Positions 1 through 12,348 of a stretch of DNA of 64,000 nt are shown piece by piece. The translations under genes and the position numbers were made by a program. Location of the stretch: the NCBI GenBank assembly GCA_021401465.1, contig JADDMT010000024.1:308634-372633 (forward strand), read 5' to 3'. The notes beneath the pieces are model-generated. The model did no database searches. It was not told the origin of the DNA and saw only the letters and a program-made list of their open reading frames with translations. Numbering within the stretch: the first letter of the stretch is position 1; every line of letters begins with the position of its first letter. This DNA comes from Teratosphaeria epicoccoides (lineage: Eukaryota > Ascomycota > Dothideomycetes > Mycosphaerellales > Teratosphaeriaceae).

Positions 1-816
1 CCTATTGGGACCAGAGCGATCACATACAATACGACAAATCAACGACAACATAGAGTAGCACGCTGAGTACAAGAGAAGTAGGGTCCTCTATAAGGGCAAA
101 GGCAAGCCTTTCTTAAGCCTGGAAAGGAGCACCTAGAAAGGAGCCGCCGGAACACAGTTGCAACGATAAGTGCCAGTCCCACGACGCTGGAACGTCCAAC
201 TGCGTCCTTCTGTCATACCTCTGCTGGCTTCCAAGTGTCTGGGATGTTACTACAGCGGAATTGATGAGCTTGAGGGTCGCGATTATTTCTTCTAACAGCA
301 CTTAGAGCAATGGTATGCCTATCATTCAGCAGCTGCGAAGCCAGCCATCGACATATCAGCCGGCTACAGAAAGCACTCCCGCTAGCAATCGAGCAACAGC
401 GTGACATCGGAGAGAACAGGTATCGTTGATGTTCCTCCGCCTATTCTCCAGAGTTCGGACTTTCACGTCCTTGTAGACAGTGGAGTTTTACGTCTTTGCA
501 GACAGTGAGATGGGGACAGCTAGTCTTATGCCATCTGTGCACCGACAGCTCTCCTTGCACTAGCCTACCTTACTTTGGGTGTATGTGACTAAAGGAGTCG
601 GGCTACCATAGGGTCAGCAACACGGTAGAGTAGCAAATTGAATGAACACATGCATTCAAGCCCTCCTGGATCAACGTTGGCGCTTATCGATAACGCAATG
701 CCGGTGTGCATGGCTTTATGGTGACGTCGACTACATGCGATACTTGGATGCCATCATACCTGAAGCAGTAACGAGCTCACGACATGAGCCCAAAAGAAGG
801 CCCTAAATAGAACCAC
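1..816. other. Stretch without a supported gene
   Basis: Only short overlapping frames with no recognisable protein features occur here. The one structure I see is a short degenerate direct repeat at 462-509, listed separately. The last part is presumably upstream sequence of the cupin gene. Confidence 0.5.
462..509. repeat. Two-copy degenerate tandem repeat, about 24 bp
   Basis: Two adjacent copies share the pattern TTACGTC-TTG-AGACAGTG (462-484 and 486-509), differing by a few transitions and one base of length. No function is apparent. Confidence 0.6.
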
Positions 817-1576
817 ATGCAGAAGGTCATCCATCAAATACATGTACCACTCCCCACCCTCCCCATGTCCTTCGTCCGCCCCATCATCAGTGCAGCCCGC
901 CGTTCACTCCTCCCCGTATCCAGGATCACGGCCTGCAACCAACCTATTTCTCGTGCATTCACAGCAACAGCAATCACCATGGGCAAAGACAGCAAGCTCT
1001 CCGACCAGCCGCCCAAGCATGAGATGGTCTATTTCCCCGGCTTGACCTCCAAAGTGCGATCGTTCAAGCAATTCCGAACCGTGATGCACACAGGCCTCTA
1101 CAGCCAAGTCGTAACCATGGAGATCCCCATCGGCGGCGACATCGGCGATGAAGTCCACGCCGTCGACCAAGTGCTCATCTTCACCAGCGGAGAGGGCAAA
1201 GCCACAGTCGCTGGCAAGGACCAGGTACCGCCCCCCCCCCCTCCCCCAGCCTCTTCACAATTCCAACGTGCTGACATCAAAGCAGGATGTCAAAGCCAGC
1301 GACGTCGTCGTGGTCCCTGCTGGCACTCAACACCAGTTCGTCAACACTTCCAAGACGCAGCCGCTGGAGCTCGTGACGATCTACAGTCCTGCGGAGCACG
1401 ACCCGAGGACTTTCCATGAGACGAAGGAGGAGGGTGACGAGGAGGAGGACCATGGGGAGGATGAGGCGCCGGAGTGGAGCCAGCAGGGTAAGGAGTTTAA
1501 TGAGAAGAAGGGACTGGTGAAGGAAAGTGGGGGGCCGTATCAGGGCGGAGATGATGGGAGGCATCAGAAGTCGTGA
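817..1576 (+). CDS. Small cupin-domain protein, two exons, possible mitochondrial presequence
   Basis: Exon 1 is 817-1224 and exon 2 is 1286-1576 (232 aa from the first ATG). The 61-nt intron 1225-1285 starts GTACCG, has a C-run pyrimidine tract, a GCTGAC branch site and an AG end, and splices in phase 0. The product is a single-domain cupin. Motif 1 is degenerate, around GDIGDEVHAVDQ. Motif 2 is clear in exon 2: VVVVPAGTQHQFVN, the P-x-G-x2-H-x3-N pattern. The motif-1 metal ligands are poorly kept, so metal-dependent catalysis is uncertain. Proteins of this small family are mostly of unknown substrate. The in-frame ATGs at 865 and 979 are alternative starts. The segment from 865 is rich in Arg and Ser without acids and resembles a mitochondrial targeting peptide (inference). 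The C-terminus is acidic and then Gly/Lys rich. Confidence 0.85.
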
Positions 1577-1889
1577 GGAGATCGTGTGATAGGGGTAGGA
1601 TTTGCTTTAGGAAAGGGATGGATGAGATTCTTGAACGGACTTAGGCAGTCATCCATCGTCCTCAGGTATCTGTGCTTCATCCTAATGTACGGATCAAATG
1701 GTCGGCGATACAAAGGTCACTCACCCTCACTAGACTATGCCACCCCTGAAATACATACCGCAAATGCCAGAGGTCCTTACGGAGAGATGGACATGAGAAG
1801 GCCGGGCCTGCCTCCCTTGCTCTGTCATCCAGCCGCTGTGAGGACTTCTCCGGAAACAATCGCGGTTACTGTAAAGACTGCCAAGCTGT

Positions 1890-4575
1890 TCAGAGTGCAA
1901 CAGCGGAAACACCTGTGCTGCTAGATTCGTCAGTGCTAAAACTGAAGTAGAGTGTGTCGCGCAACTTCTCATGCGGCTCGTTCAATTCAAAGTTTGCACG
2001 GCGCAGTCGGGATATTTTCATCCCGACAATCCGACTCCATATCCACAAGCCTCTCGGCATGGTCAAAAAGTCCGCTCCGCGCAGAAGTGGGTCGAGAGGT
2101 GGCAAAATACCTCTTGATACCGCGGCTGCTAGCTGGGACTCCTGCGAGGAAGACAACAGCAGCACCATGGCATCAGACCGAAAGAGAGTGATCCTGCTCA
2201 CAAATTCGCTGCGCTTTTCCATGATCTGCCGCATGAACTTCTCAGACAATAGATCAAATTTCAATGCACCACGGGCAATGGTCTTGTGCAGGCTCACGCC
2301 GTGGTAATAGTCATGTGAGGCTTCGGAAGCTTGTGCGATGAAGGCCCCCAAGTACCAGGACTCAGCTCCAGACCGAGCCGCCCTATCGCCAGATTGAGTA
2401 CTGCTCAGTGGAGTGATGTGGAGCGCGAGACTCAGATTATCAGAGCTACCGTCTTCCGAATTGCAAGCAGGGATTCTGCTTAGCTGCTGACCGGCGAAGT
2501 GAGTCACGGACCGTGGTCGTTTGCCGGGCAGGCGCTCCGGGGGCTTGTGACACAGCAACGACCAAATACTGTGTTCTAAGGTGCTGATCGCAGATCTTCT
2601 TGAGCGCTTTCTCCGTAGCAGACTCCTAGGCGTCGTCACCATGGCCGATGACAAAGACACCTGAAGGCCATCTGTATCGGATGCATGACGAGCAAGTTTG
2701 TGTTGCCAAAGTCTTGAAGACTTGGCTTCTCCGAGGTGCTGCAGAATCGCGTTGTCTCGTTCCACATTCCCAACCTTGTAGGTGATGACTTTCGTTGCGA
2801 GGTCAGTCGTGAAGTCTTGAAATAAGCATTCCAGCGATCTCTGATCCGGGTCCGACAAATACAACCTTGAATCGATCCTCGACATTCGCTGATGGCTTTA
2901 GTGCTGTCGATATGGCCAAATTTGGCTTGAGTCTGCACACTGGCGTTGCTGGAATATGACTAGTCTGGCCGTTCCCGCCGTGAAGCTGACCCTCATTTCC
3001 CGCCACATCTCCAGAACCCTTGAGCGTCAACAGCTCGCTTTGGATCGCTGGGCTCAATGGACCGGAGAGAGGCTGACCAGGCTCGATCAGGCAGAGCTCT
3101 GCAGGTACAAATTGTGCTGAGTTGATGGTAACGATATTGATGCACGGAGGATGTGGAGCCTGTAGACTGATGCCCGCGAACGAGTAGTGCTGCACAATGG
3201 TCTGGTGTGCCAAGGCCCGAGCGGCTTCGCGAACAATTGACCTGCAGTGAACGAAGAACTGCCAGAAATGCATCTATTAGCCGAGCCCATGTCACAAAGG
3301 ACTTTGATCCTGACGCCCAGCATTGACGCTCTTGTCAGCCGTGCAACGGCTGCGATCGACAAGGATGTGTTGCCTGCAATGAAGTCTTGCATGAAACTCG
3401 GAACACACTCGTAACAGACTGGGCTTTGAAGACCAGCTTGTGAAATGAAACCTCTGCAACGAAAAGCTCGCATTCCCGAGTGTGCAGAGTTCGAGCGAAG
3501 CCTGTCACCAAGTGCAAGCCATGGAATGCAGTTTGGTCTGGAACGCCATCATTTGATGACACACTGCCTCGTTTCGACGAGAGGAACTTACTGTCGTTGT
3601 CAGTCAGCAGGGCGCAAACAATGTTCCTACAACTGAGACGTGGGCTGCATCAAAACTATACCTGAGGAGACCAGGTTTTGATATGCACCGCGCCTGCGAC
3701 CTTCCGCTCTTTTCTGTGCTGACGACTGTCTTGTGGAAGTTGTCTGGATCGGATGGACGTCCAGGGCCGGTGTAGACTTTGAGTGTCGCAGCATGGCAGG
3801 ACAGTCCATCTTCGCGAAGACTGGGCCTGCGGTGTCCGGCTGTACACGGGTGATGCTGATGCGATCATCAATGCTCAATTTTGCGATGATCGCCGATTTG
3901 AGCGGATCCTGAGCTGTTTGGGTAGAACCAAGGGCGGGTGCTGACACTTTGAGCTCGTGGAGTGTAAATGAGTTTGTGTCAATGTACCCCATGCAGCTGT
4001 GATTGATCTTCTGAGGTTATACTCCTCAGAAGACGGAGCTGGATGCGATGGGAAAGAAAGTCTGGTGTGACGGACCGGAAGCTGCCACTTACAGGGACTG
4101 GTCTTGGGCCCCTGGTTGGTATGTTGACCATGTATGGAACAGCGCGCTGCTTGCCAAATCGACAAACCTGATTGATAGCTCGGTTTCCTTCCCATCACGA
4201 CACTGATCCAGGCAATGCTGCAAAGTGTCCCGCAGCGAAGTCAGCGACGGTGATGCTACGGCTACCGCTCAACAAAGCCGATGTCATGGAGGAAGACATG
4301 TGCTGCACTGCCGGGGCCGCATCGCATGAATCAGCGAACTGTGGACGTCGCAGTGCTCAGTAGTAGTGCAGTACTGACTGCGTCTTCGAACAGGCGAACA
4401 GGAGCACGTGTCGCGGCACGGAGCCCCTGCATCTGGATGCCGACACGGACCATTTCAACCACAGACGCCAATTCCGCGACGTCTTGTGGTTTCAGTGTAA
4501 CCTCTCGGGGTCAGTCACATTTGGCCGAGTGATATCTGCGACGGCAGCAATTGGGGCAGGTGCGACGGGTTTCAT
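1890..4575 (-). pseudogene. Argonaute-like (QDE-2 type) gene, disrupted by frame breaks
   Basis: Coding-like blocks follow one another on the minus strand in the order expected for Argonaute but in different frames. From the 5' end: an N-terminal block from about 4575 (MKPVAPAPIAA); a block near 4168 (FGKQRAVPYMVN, like the start of the Argonaute N domain); a block at 3992-3660; a linker block at 3562-3360 ending GVRIKVL; a PAZ-like block at 3273-2803 with FVPAELCLIEPGQP, the usual end of PAZ; and a long block at 2885-1890 that may be MID/PIWI remains (WYLGAFIAQ, FVSRITLFR). Between FKAQ and PVCYE (about 3420-3435) the frame changes by one base inside a continuous match, which an intron cannot explain. 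Other joins could be introns, but several would be only 36-41 nt. I find no convincing PIWI catalytic tetrad. Family assignment rests mainly on the PAZ-region motif. The alternative is an active gene with unusual introns or sequence errors. Confidence 0.6.
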
Positions 4576-6752
4576 GTTGGGTCGTATTCGTTGTGTGCTT
4601 CGGTTGGCCCCTGACCGGCAGCAGCAGTGACAGTCGAAGGATTTGCCAACAGAGACAAGACATGCATGCCTGCTACACGATTGCTCGGAAGGAGTTACCC
4701 ATCCAGTCAGTCGCTTGCAGCAGAGGTGTGAAGGATGGGCCTGTATGTGGCTCGATGGATCCGCAGACTCTCGACGTGGGGACGTCCCGAGTAAAATACG
4801 TCTGCACCTCCCACCAGATTTCGCCGGCGACATCAGCATCTCGTTCTATTGTGTGATGCTGTCAGCCCAATTCCCGTAGAAATCCCCCAGAGGCGCCAAG
4901 CAGATCCAGCGCTGAGGCTCGGGCCGGAGGTCGGCCGAGCTCGGTATCTTGGTCCCGCGTTCGTGAGAATATAAGGACCAAGTCACCAAGGTACGAGTAA
5001 CGAGTTCCACCTCCCGCGCTAGCACTACAAGTCGCCCGAGAGTAGTACTACTGTCAAGTCGACGGAGCGCGGGAGAGCCTGGATCAGGAGAGGACTTTCG
5101 TCTATCTATCACGTTGATTGGCTGCCTGGTGAAATCTCTAGAGTTGATCCAGTGCATCTGTATTGCCATTCATTATTGACAGTTGGACCTGCCGCTGCCA
5201 AGTCGCTACGTCGCTACGTCGGTCAAATTTCAACGTGTGCCGTGATGCCCGTCTCGTCGTGGACGTTACAGATTTGCCGATCATGATATGAAACGCATCG
5301 CCCCTCCACCGTCGTCATACCAACTAACTGGCAACAGACCTCCAGGAAGGAGCGTGGAACGTCCAGCAGGAGTTCTTCCGCCACTGCGCATCACGTGCTA
5401 TGCGAAACTCGATCAGCTTCCACCAATTGGGTTGCAGCAGATAGACCCCTGAGCATACACGTCACGGTACATGCAAGCGTCGACTCGCAGGGCTGTCCAT
5501 GTAAGGAGCGGCTAGCCAGATGACCATGTTGGCCTGGCAGCTTTCACCTGTCGCATGCGGCACGATTCATCAGTAGAAGCTTTAGATTACTTTCCCACGC
5601 TGAACTCGACGAGTCAATACATGAACGTTCGGACCGGTGTCAGGTCTCATGCGAAGGAACAGATGATGGTGAAGTGAAGGCAGTTCGCAGTATCGCATTA
5701 TTGTGTTCCTGCCCACTAGGTAGAGCGAAGGACGGAGTTGGTATGCGTAGCACATAGCGCGAAAAGGCTGCAGTAGGAGGTACGTGGGCAACCTTGCTCG
5801 AGGTGCCGCGCGCGGCCGGCAGGTCCAAGGTTGCGGCGGTTGCTGCTGCTGGAGAAGATTCCGAGGAACAAGGTCGATCGTCGTTGGCGGCCTGTCACTT
5901 TGGCAAAGCCGCCAGCCGCGACAGCCACAACCACGGTCGATACGAGGCGCCGGTGGAGGAAATAGCAAGCATACCTCCCCACCCAACCCCCATAGCATCG
6001 GCGCAGCCCTGACTCGGGATCAGCGACGAGCACCGTGACTGCTGACCCGCCTCACTCGGCACAGCGCAACAACCAAACCACCACCGGCTTCGAGCACCAC
6101 GGTCCACAGTTCGACATCACAGGCACAACCCTGCAGCCGCCATTCTTCCGCGTCGATCAGATACCCCGACGATTGAACATCGCCGAAAGCCAGATCACAT
6201 TCACACCTCCGACGGCGACGCCATCGCCGCTGCTGCCCGAAACAAATCACAGCACGTTGGATCAGGGAAAGCGCGCGGAGCGAGTGGATTGCTTGCTTGG
6301 CCGGGCGTGATATGTGCGACCAGGGCTTCCCAGTCAGAGTCAGGTATCATCTCAGGCGCTAGAACAGGTAAGCCCCACGCATCTCTTGACTTCTGCGCGG
6401 TGAGATTTCCTGGACGAAATTGAGTGGACGCCCATGGCCGCCCATGACCGTCCACCTGCGAACAGGAGGGGCCCAGGGTGTGGATTTGTTGGCGGTACAG
6501 CGATACTGTGACTGCACTCATGACCTGGCATCTCGACAACCACCACCACTCGCTGTTGCTGTATTATGTAACGCAGTCTGCTGCTGTTGAGAGCGATCGC
6601 CTGCATTCGCACCTGCAACCTGCAAGCTGCAGACCGACTGCACCTGCACCTGCACCTACACCTGCACCTACACCTGCGCCTGCTGATTGCTGGGCGCACC
6701 GTCCTGTTAAACGGCGTTCCGCTCCCCAAAGCTGACAGAGACTGACTCAACG
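4576..6752. other. Long intergenic stretch, no supported gene
   Basis: Frames on both strands are short, overlap one another and look like shadows. The region between the Argonaute-like relic and the 6753 gene probably holds its upstream sequence; a pyrimidine- and CACCTG-rich segment lies just before the start codon. I see no RNA gene or transposon here. Confidence 0.45.
6641..6682. repeat. Hexanucleotide CACCTG/CACCTA minisatellite
   Basis: About seven units of a 6-bp motif (CACCTG with CACCTA variants) lie about 70 bp before the 6753 start codon, probably in its 5' untranslated region. Confidence 0.85.
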
Positions 6753-9700
6753 ATGCTCGAGCAGCCTCGACCAAAGCGACAGCGGGCTACCAGCCAAGTT
6801 GGCAACGCCCCGACCTATCTCCTCATCAAAAAGGCCCCCGTCACCTTACCGACGACCCCGGGTGCGACCAAAGTCACCAAGATGACCTACCACCGCCCTG
6901 TCTCGCCGGGCTCACGGCGCCTCCAGAATCCAGCGAGAGTGTCGGACTCGTTCGCTGACTCATACTCCTCATACAATCCGACGTCAGCACGACTCAACTC
7001 ATACCCAAATCCGAGAGCGAGTGCAGGAGTCGTCCCCATCAGCACGCAGACTTTCGTGACGGTCGGCGGCGGACAGCCAGCGAGTGCTCCCTACCGATCG
7101 GAGCAGAGATATGACTCGTACACCGGCAAACCGCTCGTCGATTCGTACAGCGGCAGGCCAAGGAGATCGAGTCTGGTGGACACCAACCGAGGCTCATCAA
7201 CCGTGACGAATATAGGCAGCCGCGGCACTCGACCGACCGTGGTGCAAAACAACGACTATGCGAGGCCGTCCAGCCCAGTGAAGAACACGACCAGGACGGA
7301 ATACTACGTCACGCCTGCCGCGACCACACCAAAAGAGCAGCCGCGGACCAAAGTGGAGCATAAGAAGCTCTATGCAGTCGATGACGGCGGTGCGAAACTG
7401 GTTGCGGACGTGGACATGTCAGCTGGCGCGGATACTTCGCGACATCAGAGGCGACGAGAGAGCGTCGAGAGAATCGGGCAGAATCGGAGCATCGGTGGTG
7501 GCTACGGAGGTGTCTCAGCCGATCGCGAGCGAGGTCGGGAAAGAAGGAGCTACCATGCGAATGGACCAAAGGCCAGGGACAAGGACATCGATGATGAGGA
7601 CGCGTATTCATACACTGATGCCGCAGGCATGTATCGGGACACGGAGCCGAGATGGCGGGAGACGAGGCCCCGGCGAGGCAGCATGGACCGTGGCGGTGCA
7701 AGCAGAGAGCGACCTGCCAGCATGATGGTCGAGGTGGGGGCGCTAGGTGCCGGTCTTGGCGCATACGCCGACCCACGGTCGTCGGTCAAGGATGTCAGTG
7801 GACCTCCACCAAGCACGAGAGGCTGGGATAAGATTCCCGATCTGGGTCGGAGCAGAAGCACTCGTGTTGCTCAGTCGCCCACGCGGACTGGCTTCTTGGA
7901 CCCACGAGACCCGTACTACGTTCCACCGCGTGCTGTTTCGAGGGATGGTCGGCCCAGAGCGAACTCAAGAGACAGCCGTCCACTGGCTCTACACCAGGAT
8001 CGGCCAGTTGAAAGATCTGGGTATGACGACTACGACCACTCCCGCGATTCGAGGCGGGAGCGACGACCGAGTGTCAATCGAAGGAACGACCAGAGTATTG
8101 AAAGACGTGGCTTCGGCATACGGAGCTCAAGCCGTGATGGCTACGGGAGAGCCAGCGAGGAGAACTTTGCTGCGCCAAAGACATATCCTCGAGACTCCGC
8201 ATACGCCGAGCCCCTCCGCCGGGACCCAGCGCCTGAGCTGTCACATCAAGACTACAGTCGCCTCGAACAGGAACGGAAGGACCGAGACCGAACGCAGCAG
8301 ACCGATCGGGGCTACGACAGCAGCTATGAGCGCGAGCGGCCTCGTGAGCATGAACGGGCAAGAGAACGAGATCACAAGTACGATGACCGCCCGACCGACC
8401 GAGAGCGTGAGCGTCAGAGGATGATGGAGCGGGAGCCGGATAGGGAGCATAGACATCACCATAGGCGCGAGACAGCGGACAAGGAGAAAGACTATCGCAA
8501 GGAGAACGGCGATGGGCCCAGCTCGGGCGTAGCTAAGGTTGCTACGGGCGGCTTGGCTGGCGCGGCTGCTGCTTTCGGTCTGAACAAGATTTTTGGGAAT
8601 AACGACAAGGACAAGGATCGTGACCGCGACTCTGACAAGGAGAACAAAGAGCGCGAGAGAGGGAGGGAACGAGATCGTGAGAGGACGAGAGACAAGGAAA
8701 GAGAGCGAGAACGCGACCGTGAAAGAGAAAGGGAGCGAGAACGGAACCGTGATCGAGAGCGTGACCGATATGATGAACCACCTCGAGCAGCTGATCGTGA
8801 CCTTGAGCGCCGCGCGCGGGATCAGATGTCGTACAGCGATGACTCGGCTCCTCAAGATCGTCCGCATCGCGACCCACACGCAGACCAGGATCAAGGCTTG
8901 GGCTTCGCATTCGAGAAGCAGCTACCACTGAAGTCTGGTCAGTCTTCGCAATCTGAGAGGAAGGAGCATGAGAAAGAACGTTTCTCGGATCGTGAGTTCG
9001 ATGATGGCTTCGAGAAGCCGGGTAACGTCGAAATGCACAAGCCTGCTGTCGATCCGGATGAGGACTATCGAAGGCGGATGGAGCAAGTCCAGAGAGAACT
9101 CGGACGTAGCTCGCAAGATGAACGTGATGGCAATGGATCTGGATCTGACGCCGACCGTGAGAGGCGGAGGCGTGAACGCGAGGCACGAACCCGCGACCGC
9201 GAGGTCCGTGAGCCTAAGCTGGATGCGGGCGTCGGGCTTGCAAGCTTCAACACCACCGCACCACCGCCGCAGCTCAAGAGGGAGTTCGACGAGGTGTCGC
9301 AGTCCACGGCGCCTAGCGCCACTGGTGATCTGAAGAGGAAGCCGAGTATCCTTGATGGTCCCATGTCTGCGGAGCCTACGGCACAAATCATCGACAACAG
9401 CTTCTCGGACAAGCGCGAGAACAGGGTGAGGATAGTAGACCCACCTACTGAAGAGGAGGAAAAACGGCCCAAGGGAATCTTGAAGAAGCCAACGGACAAG
9501 TTTCCTGAGGATCCCAATGCGGTGAGGGAAGGCGTAGCTCCGCTGAAGGATGTAAGAATCAAGAATATCAAGAATGCTTCGTCAGGTGGAGAGAAGAAGG
9601 GTGGGACTGACGAGGAGCAGGCAACAAAGAAAGGCATTCCGCCGGGCGCACGCTGGACCAAAATCGATCGACGACTTGTCAACCCCGAGGCGCTTGTTGA

Positions 9701-10514
9701 AGCAAATGAGCGATTCGAGGAACGACTGGATTGCGTCATCGTTTTGCGTGTCCTCACAAAAGAAGAAATTCAAAAGCTCGCGGACCGCACGCGAAAGATT
9801 AGAGGTACGCGCAATCCTTCTGCTTTTGCCAACATGGACAGTGGGGAGATGGGAGATGAGCGGCGTGAGCATTTGAATCAAACGAGCGTGCGTGAGAGAG
9901 CCACGGAAGCCACGTCGGGCTAGCAGTCCGCGGACGATGTGCTTGAGTCTCCTACAAGATACACTCAGCAGCGCCACCAATGTGCTCAGAAAAAGAGGGA
10001 GGTGGCGAGAAAGAACAAGAGGCTGTGGACATTTCACCGTGGCGGGGACCTCAGGGATTTGTTCCGACATGTCACTGCGCACTCACCACCACAAACACAA
10101 CCGCGAACCGCATCTTGTCGAGAGCATTCACTAACTCACCCTTCTGATTTCATAGATGACCGCTACGAGGAGGAACGTACTGAACGCAAAGCTCTCCGCC
10201 GTCGCGAACGCAACAAGGATCGCAGGGAGCGTGATGAGTACTCGGATGACAGCGGGGATGAGTACGCGGAGCGGGCGCCGAAGATGCTTGAGGCACCGGC
10301 TACCCCGGGTGCGTCGGCGTCGACCTATGATGCGGGCGGGAATGCAGATTTCGTGAGGGAAGCGAAGGATCGGAGGGAGCAGAGAGAGGGTGAGAGGGAG
10401 AGGCAATATATGAGTGGTGGGCTAGGCAGACGGCCGGAGGAGCAGATATACGCCCAGCAGCACTATCCCGGGCAGCCGCAGGGGTATATGCCGCCGCCAG
10501 CACCGCAGTATTGA
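6753..10514 (+). CDS. Large charged disordered protein with C-terminal DUF8035-like segment, two exons
   Basis: Exon 1 is 6753-9804 and exon 2 is 10156-10514, giving 1,136 aa. Donor G|GTACGC and acceptor CATAG|AT join in phase 1, so that KIR runs on into DDRYEEERTERKA, a smooth continuation. The 351-nt intron is long for this genome. The N-terminal half is Ser/Tyr/Arg rich and disordered. Residues about 460-690 are dominated by Arg-Glu and Arg-Asp runs. A short Gly/Ala hydrophobic patch (ATGGLAGAAAAFGLNKIF) lies near residue 610. The best conserved part, near residues 965-1020, contains IPPGARWTKIDRRLVNPEAL and FEERLDCVIVLRVLTKEEIQ, which I recall from fungal DUF8035 proteins of unknown role. 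The ATG at 6882 (MTYHRPVSPGSRR) is a plausible alternative start. The protein ends in a Pro/Gln/Tyr-rich tail. Confidence 0.85.
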
Positions 10515-11160
10515 GAACGGCGAGGGTGATGAATGAGGACGGTGAGGACTGCTGAAGTTGTGCTTCGAGGATGGTATGTTTCATGGGGCGCATGGGGCAT
10601 CAAGAGCAAGCAAGCACAAGCGTTCACTGCACGGGGGTGATCAGATTTGCTTCATATTTATGATGGGCTTTTCATGGTTATGTTGCAGCGTGGGATCATG
10701 CGGAACTGTCTACGGCATTCGTTGTGGCGTTGAGCGGGATGTCTTATGTACCGACTTGCAACGGCCGTCGACTTTGATTTGAGCTTCCGAACTCCCTCAC
10801 ACATTTCTTGGAAATATCAATGTATTGCTTGTCATGACATACGTTGATTCGCATGAAGACCCTGAGAGCTCGGGTCGTGCACCGGGCAGGAGGAGGAGGA
10901 CTGGAGGAGGCGCTCAGCGGCTTAAGCGGGGTCGATGGGAGTGTTACCCAGAAAGACATTATTGTCAGGCACATGAAGCTACTTAACGACAAGCACCTTC
11001 AAAGTGGCGAATCGGCCCTCGGGCATCGAGAGGTATACTTGACGTGCTCGTAGGGTATTGCATTCCACGATTTTTGGTTCGGCCTTCAACCAATATCACG
11101 ATTCCTTCTTGGGGGACCCCCAAGGACACTGGTCTGCAGCCACCAGTCAGTTCCCACGTC
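10515..11160. other. Intergenic: 3' end of the charged-protein gene and upstream region of the dioxygenase
   Basis: No frame with protein character is visible. The dioxygenase frame itself is open upstream to 11044, but that extension has no conserved features. Confidence 0.5.
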
Positions 11161-12348
11161 ATGACGCACACTGAACAAACGAATGGTGCCAACGGACATA
11201 CGAACGGCCTTGACGAGAAAGATGACCTGACATTTCATAATTTGCCACCCTTCCCAGACGACGTGCCTACCGCTCCTCTACTCCGCCTGAGCTTGAGGAA
11301 GCTGGTCAACGGCGACGAAGCAGAGCAGGAACGACTCTGGCGAGCATGCTGCGACGTAGGCTTCTTCTACCTCGACCTCCGCGACGGTCATCCGAACAAA
11401 CGGCACAGCCTCTCTCCAAACGAGGACCACGTCGATGGCGATGCCCTCCTCCGCCACGCAGATCAGCTCTTCAGCCTCAGCGAGTCCCTCTTCGCACTCC
11501 CAGACGAAGAAAAGCAGATCTACGACCTCCAGCCACAAGGCAGCTACTTCGGCTACAAAGCCGCCGGCGCCGGCGTCGTCGACAGACACGGCACCAGAGA
11601 TCGAGTAGAATGGTACAACGTCTCCAAGGACGATCTCCTCGGTCTCTCCGGCGTGAGACTCCCGGCTCCAGAGCTCCTCCAGGACGAATCCAACAGAGCC
11701 CTTTTGCACCAGCACATGCGACTCAGCCACTCCGTCGTCCTCCTCCTCCTCTCCCACCTCCACTCCCGCCTCGCCCTCCCACCCTCCACACTCGAGACCC
11801 TGCACACTTTCACCACGCACTCCGGCGACCAGATCCGCCTCATCCGCTCCCCTCCGCAGCCGTCATCCCAGGCGGGAAAAGAAGCAGAGGCAAGAACCCA
11901 GAAATCTCTCGGCGAGCACACAGATTTCGGCTCCATAACTCTCCTCTTCAATCGCCTCGGCGGCCTCCAAATCCTCCCTCCCAGCTCCGACGAATGGCAC
12001 TATGTTCGACCCCTCAAACACCACTGCGTCGTGAATCTCGGTGATGCAATGGTCGCATTCACTGCGGGGATTTTGCGGTCGAATTTGCATCGCGTTATTG
12101 CGCCGCCCGGAGCGCAGGGGTCGGGGACGAGGACGAGCGTGGTGTATTTTGCGAGGCCAGGGGACGGGGTGGCGATGAAGGCGTTGCGGGGGAGTGGGAT
12201 TATCCAGGAGGAATTGAGGAAGGATGGGGTTGTTGAGGAGGAGAGCATCACGGCGAAGGCGTGGATTTTGAGGAGGGCGTTGGGGAGGAGGGTAGGGGGG
12301 GATTTTGAGCAGAGTGAAGGGAGTGAGGGGGGGAGGGTGAAGGTGTAG
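11161..12348 (+). CDS. 2-oxoglutarate/Fe(II)-dependent dioxygenase (isopenicillin N synthase-like)
   Basis: A single-exon frame of 395 aa from the ATG at 11161 (MTHTEQTNG). The open frame reaches up to 11044, but that part lacks family similarity. The N-terminal DIOX_N region is visible as RLSLRKLVNGDEAEQERLWRACCDVGFFYLDL split by charged linkers. The catalytic 2OG-Fe(II) domain shows the HxD pair in GEHTDFGSITLLF, the distal His in SNLHRV, and the 2-oxoglutarate-binding R-x-S in RTSVVYFARP. All three iron ligands and the Arg are present, so the enzyme should be active. Family members hydroxylate, desaturate or cyclise small molecules; the substrate cannot be told from sequence. No other biosynthetic genes lie next to it, so I do not call a gene cluster. 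Confidence 0.9.
   Translation: MTHTEQTNGANGHTNGLDEKDDLTFHNLPPFPDDVPTAPLLRLSLRKLVNGDEAEQERLWRACCDVGFFYLDLRDGHPNKRHSLSPNEDHVDGDALLRHADQLFSLSESLFALPDEEKQIYDLQPQGSYFGYKAAGAGVVDRHGTRDRVEWYNVSKDDLLGLSGVRLPAPELLQDESNRALLHQHMRLSHSVVLLLLSHLHSRLALPPSTLETLHTFTTHSGDQIRLIRSPPQPSSQAGKEAEARTQKSLGEHTDFGSITLLFNRLGGLQILPPSSDEWHYVRPLKHHCVVNLGDAMVAFTAGILRSNLHRVIAPPGAQGSGTRTSVVYFARPGDGVAMKALRGSGIIQEELRKDGVVEEESITAKAWILRRALGRRVGGDFEQSEGSEGGRVKV

Noticed and set aside
1231..1247. C-homopolymer as a possible assembly fault in the cupin gene
   Set aside because: It lies within the intron pyrimidine tract, and the splice keeps the frame, so nothing needs correcting.
5582..6250. Overlapping GC-rich frames on both strands before the 6753 gene
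   Set aside because: Low-complexity, mutually overlapping, with no start context or recognisable domain.
7309..9757. Several minus-strand frames of 100-230 codons opposite the charged-protein gene
   Set aside because: They are mirror images of its Arg/Glu/Asp repeats, as their Leu/Ser-rich runs show.
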